Below, piece by piece: positions 12,758 to 14,698 of a stretch of DNA of 14,698 nt (its first letter is position 1; every line of letters begins with the position of its first letter). This DNA is from Spartobacteria bacterium UBA6821. GTDB lineage: Bacteria; Verrucomicrobiota; Verrucomicrobiia; Chthoniobacterales; UBA6821. The DNA lies in contig DKEN01000101.1 in the NCBI GenBank assembly GCA_002452515.1, positions 1-14,698 on the forward strand. Reading direction: 5' to 3'. The position numbers were made by a program, and so were the translations under genes. The notes beneath the pieces were generated by a model. The model was given only the letters and a program-made list of their open reading frames with translations. It ran no database searches and was not told the origin of the DNA.

Positions 12758-14698
12758 TCCAGCGCAGGGAATTTGATTTTATTACTTCCGAGCTCACCCC
12801 GGGACTCTCGGTGATAGAGGCGAGTGCGGGCACGGGGAAGACATTTTCGATCAGCCATCTTGTTCCAAAACTCTTGCTTGATGGCAGCATTCGGAGTCTA
12901 GGTCAGATCCTTCTGGTGACCTTCACCAATGATGCCGCCAGAGAACTCTCCGATCGGGTGAGAAAAGTTCTCGAAAACCTTCATGCTCCCGCCTGTGCCG
13001 ACGAGGAGAATAAGGACAACGGACTCTTCCGTCTTCGAAAGGCCTTTCCTCCGGCCCATATTACGAGAGTCATCGGGAAGGCCCTGCTTGAGATTGACAG
13101 ACTTGGCGTCTCCACCATCCACTCCTTTTGCCAGCGCACCCTGCAGAGTGACGGAGCCCTTTGCGGTCTGGCCGTCCTGCCCGAAGTCATCGCAGACGAC
13201 GAGGCTGTGATCGAGTCTGCCGTGCGAGATCTCTGGGAGGAGCGGATCGCCAAGGAGACCTTTCTCTCCATGCTTGCGGGAGCGCTTGATTGGGACATCA
13301 GTGATGATCTCGATTTTTTTAAGAGAGCGCTTGCTCTCCATGAGCCAGTTTTTGTCCCTGAACTGAAGGGATTTGACCACTCGGTTGCTCAAGTGGAAGA
13401 GCTTATCCTCAAATTCACTCCCAAGCTCTGTGAGGAAATGAGGGCACTCTTTGCAAGAGTTCCGGCATGGAATGAGAGTAATGTCCCGGCAGAGGAATCA
13501 CGATACGAGCTGATCACTCTCCTTGAACAGGCAACATCGTGTGCCGATCCAGGAGTCATCGAGGCCATGAAAGCGTTAGGGGATTCCCCGTCATGGGTCA
13601 CGGCGAGGAGCAAGGAGGGGAAATCCCTTAAAGCCGAACTGGAGGGTTCTGAGGCTGTGAAAACTTGTCGACGGGTCCTGAGTATTCTGGAGTCGCTCCG
13701 GTGGGAATTTCAGAACGAATGTCTTGTTCATGTGCGTGGTATTGTCGGGAGCGCCTTACACGCCAACCGCCAGGTGACCTATGATGGGCTCATCAGAAAC
13801 ATCTTCGAGGCGCTCACGGGGGCAAACAGGCATCTCCTCGCAAATCGGCTCCGGGAGCGTTACAAAGTGGCACTCATTGACGAGTCACAGGACACCGACC
13901 CAAGACAATTTCAGATCTTTCACCGGATCTTTGTCGGCATGGAGGACGAGCTCCCTCTTGAAAAGCATCGACTGGTTTTAATCGGCGATCCCAAGCAGGC
14001 GATTTATTCCTTCCGTGGGGCCGATGTGAACACCTATCTTGAGGCCCGCCGCGAGGCGGGTGAGCATGTGTTTCAACTCACCAAAACCTTCCGGGCGCCC
14101 GCCCCTCTGGTGAAGGCTTCCAATGCTTTCTTTTCCCGCGCTGATTCCCTGCTCAAGGAGGGTCTGGAATTCTTCCCTGCTGAGTCAGGCCTCGATCTCG
14201 ATGTCCAACTGGTCATTGATGGTGTGCCTTCGACTAGCCGGATCGATGCCTGGATTGTCCCTGATTTGCATGCTGGAGAGTATTCCAACAGTGACAAACG
14301 GGATAAACTCATCGCTGCCCAGGTGGCTGGAGAAATTACACGCCTACTTGAAGCAAAGGCAGTCATGGTTTGCAGTAAGGATGGGAAGATGATCGAGGAG
14401 GAAATGGTCGTGCCCAGAGACATCGCCGTGCTTGTATCAGGACACAGAGAGGCATCCCTCATGGTCGATGCTCTTAAGGAGCGATCCGTTCCTGCAATAC
14501 GGGCTGGAGGCGACGACATCATGGCGTCTGACGAAGCAAGGGAACTTCTCGTTCTTCTGCGGGCCATTGAAGATCCCAAACCGAGGAAGCTACGCAATGC
14601 TGCCCTAGCCACCCGTTTGCTGGGATGCAATGATCGTCAGATCAGGGAACTCCAGGGTCTTGATGAAGCAGTCTTGGAAGACTTTGTTCGTTGGAAGG
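12754..14698 (+). CDS. recB: Exodeoxyribonuclease V subunit beta (RecB), 5' part
   Basis: The first 648 codons of a gene that continues past the window; no stop occurs in frame. RecB is the 3'-5' helicase and nuclease subunit of RecBCD. Visible UvrD-type helicase motifs: Walker A IEASAGTGKTFSI (K29), motif Ia VTFTNDAARELSDRVR, STIHSFCQR (120-128), motif II DESQDTD (376-382), motif III IGDPKQAIYSFRGAD (410-424), and LTKTFRAP for motif IV. The part near the window's end, DIAVLVSGHREASLMVDALK, matches E. coli RecB. Motifs V-VI and the C-terminal nuclease domain are outside the window. ATG 12754 has GGAGGG at 12741-12746, seven bases upstream inside recC, a strong ribosome binding site. The gene order recC-recB predicts recD next. 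Ser378 replaces the Phe common in DEFQDTD. Confidence 0.95.
   Translation, partial: MIQRREFDFITSELTPGLSVIEASAGTGKTFSISHLVPKLLLDGSIRSLGQILLVTFTNDAARELSDRVRKVLENLHAPACADEENKDNGLFRLRKAFPPAHITRVIGKALLEIDRLGVSTIHSFCQRTLQSDGALCGLAVLPEVIADDEAVIESAVRDLWEERIAKETFLSMLAGALDWDISDDLDFFKRALALHEPVFVPELKGFDHSVAQVEELILKFTPKLCEEMRALFARVPAWNESNVPAEESRYELITLLEQATSCADPGVIEAMKALGDSPSWVTARSKEGKSLKAELEGSEAVKTCRRVLSILESLRWEFQNECLVHVRGIVGSALHANRQVTYDGLIRNIFEALTGANRHLLANRLRERYKVALIDESQDTDPRQFQIFHRIFVGMEDELPLEKHRLVLIGDPKQAIYSFRGADVNTYLEARREAGEHVFQLTKTFRAPAPLVKASNAFFSRADSLLKEGLEFFPAESGLDLDVQLVIDGVPSTSRIDAWIVPDLHAGEYSNSDKRDKLIAAQVAGEITRLLEAKAVMVCSKDGKMIEEEMVVPRDIAVLVSGHREASLMVDALKERSVPAIRAGGDDIMASDEARELLVLLRAIEDPKPRKLRNAALATRLLGCNDRQIRELQGLDEAVLEDFVRWK

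Noticed and set aside
1..14698. CRISPR array, transposase, integrase or toxin-antitoxin pair
   Set aside because: No regularly spaced repeats, recombinase-type motifs or paired small genes were seen on either strand. The recC-recB pair is the standard repair complex, not a new defence system.

Overview
The window looks like a chromosomal segment of a Gram-negative bacterium, most likely of the Verrucomicrobia/PVC group. YidC has the long N-terminal periplasmic domain of Gram-negative insertases. A secreted protein carries a DG-x-Y...VEPDG...LPPE...YGYDPE block that I associate with PVC-phylum proteins, and a GYF_2-type domain is fused to an M50 protease. The taxonomic call is inference from protein style; no rRNA is present.

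Layout. (1) 1-315, plus strand: the C-terminal end of a membrane glycosyltransferase, probably GT39/ArnT-like. (2) 530-3637, minus strand: the conserved ribosome, RNase P and membrane-insertion cluster, read as rpmH, rnpA, yidD, yidC, jag/khpB. rpmH is only 57 codons and is easily missed; rnpA and yidD need starts downstream of their longest reading frames. (3) 3813-3888: tRNA-Ala(GGC), divergent from rpmH, with encoded CCA. (4) 3889-5580: a segment behind the tRNA with a small hypothetical gene (minus) and a membrane-anchored, probably extracytoplasmic protein (plus). It becomes strikingly AT-rich towards its 3' end, and both genes have good Shine-Dalgarno sequences, unlike most neighbours. 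(5) 5586-7034 and 7145-8092, minus strand: a ClsA-type cardiolipin synthase and an aldo/keto reductase. (6) 8395-9396, plus: a GYF_2-M50 membrane metalloprotease. (7) 9572-14698, plus: recC and recB overlapping by ATGA; recB runs off the window and recD would be expected beyond it.

How the genes fit together. Block 2 makes L34, the protein part of RNase P (which matures tRNAs such as the neighbouring tRNA-Ala), the YidC insertase with its helper YidD, and the RNA-binding protein Jag. Block 7 makes the helicase-nuclease for double-strand-break repair and degradation of linear DNA. Cls and YidC both serve the inner membrane, but only the rpmH-jag and recCB groups look like operons.

Most of the window is ordinary core genome. 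The parts deserving a second look are the low-GC segment behind tRNA-Ala with its repeat-bearing envelope protein, a perfect 12-bp inverted repeat (8274-8310) between the reductase and the protease, a 9-bp helix that could pair the tRNA-Ala leader with its CCA end and trailer, and the GYF_2-M50 fusion. I found no CRISPR array, transposase, integrase or convincing new defence system.
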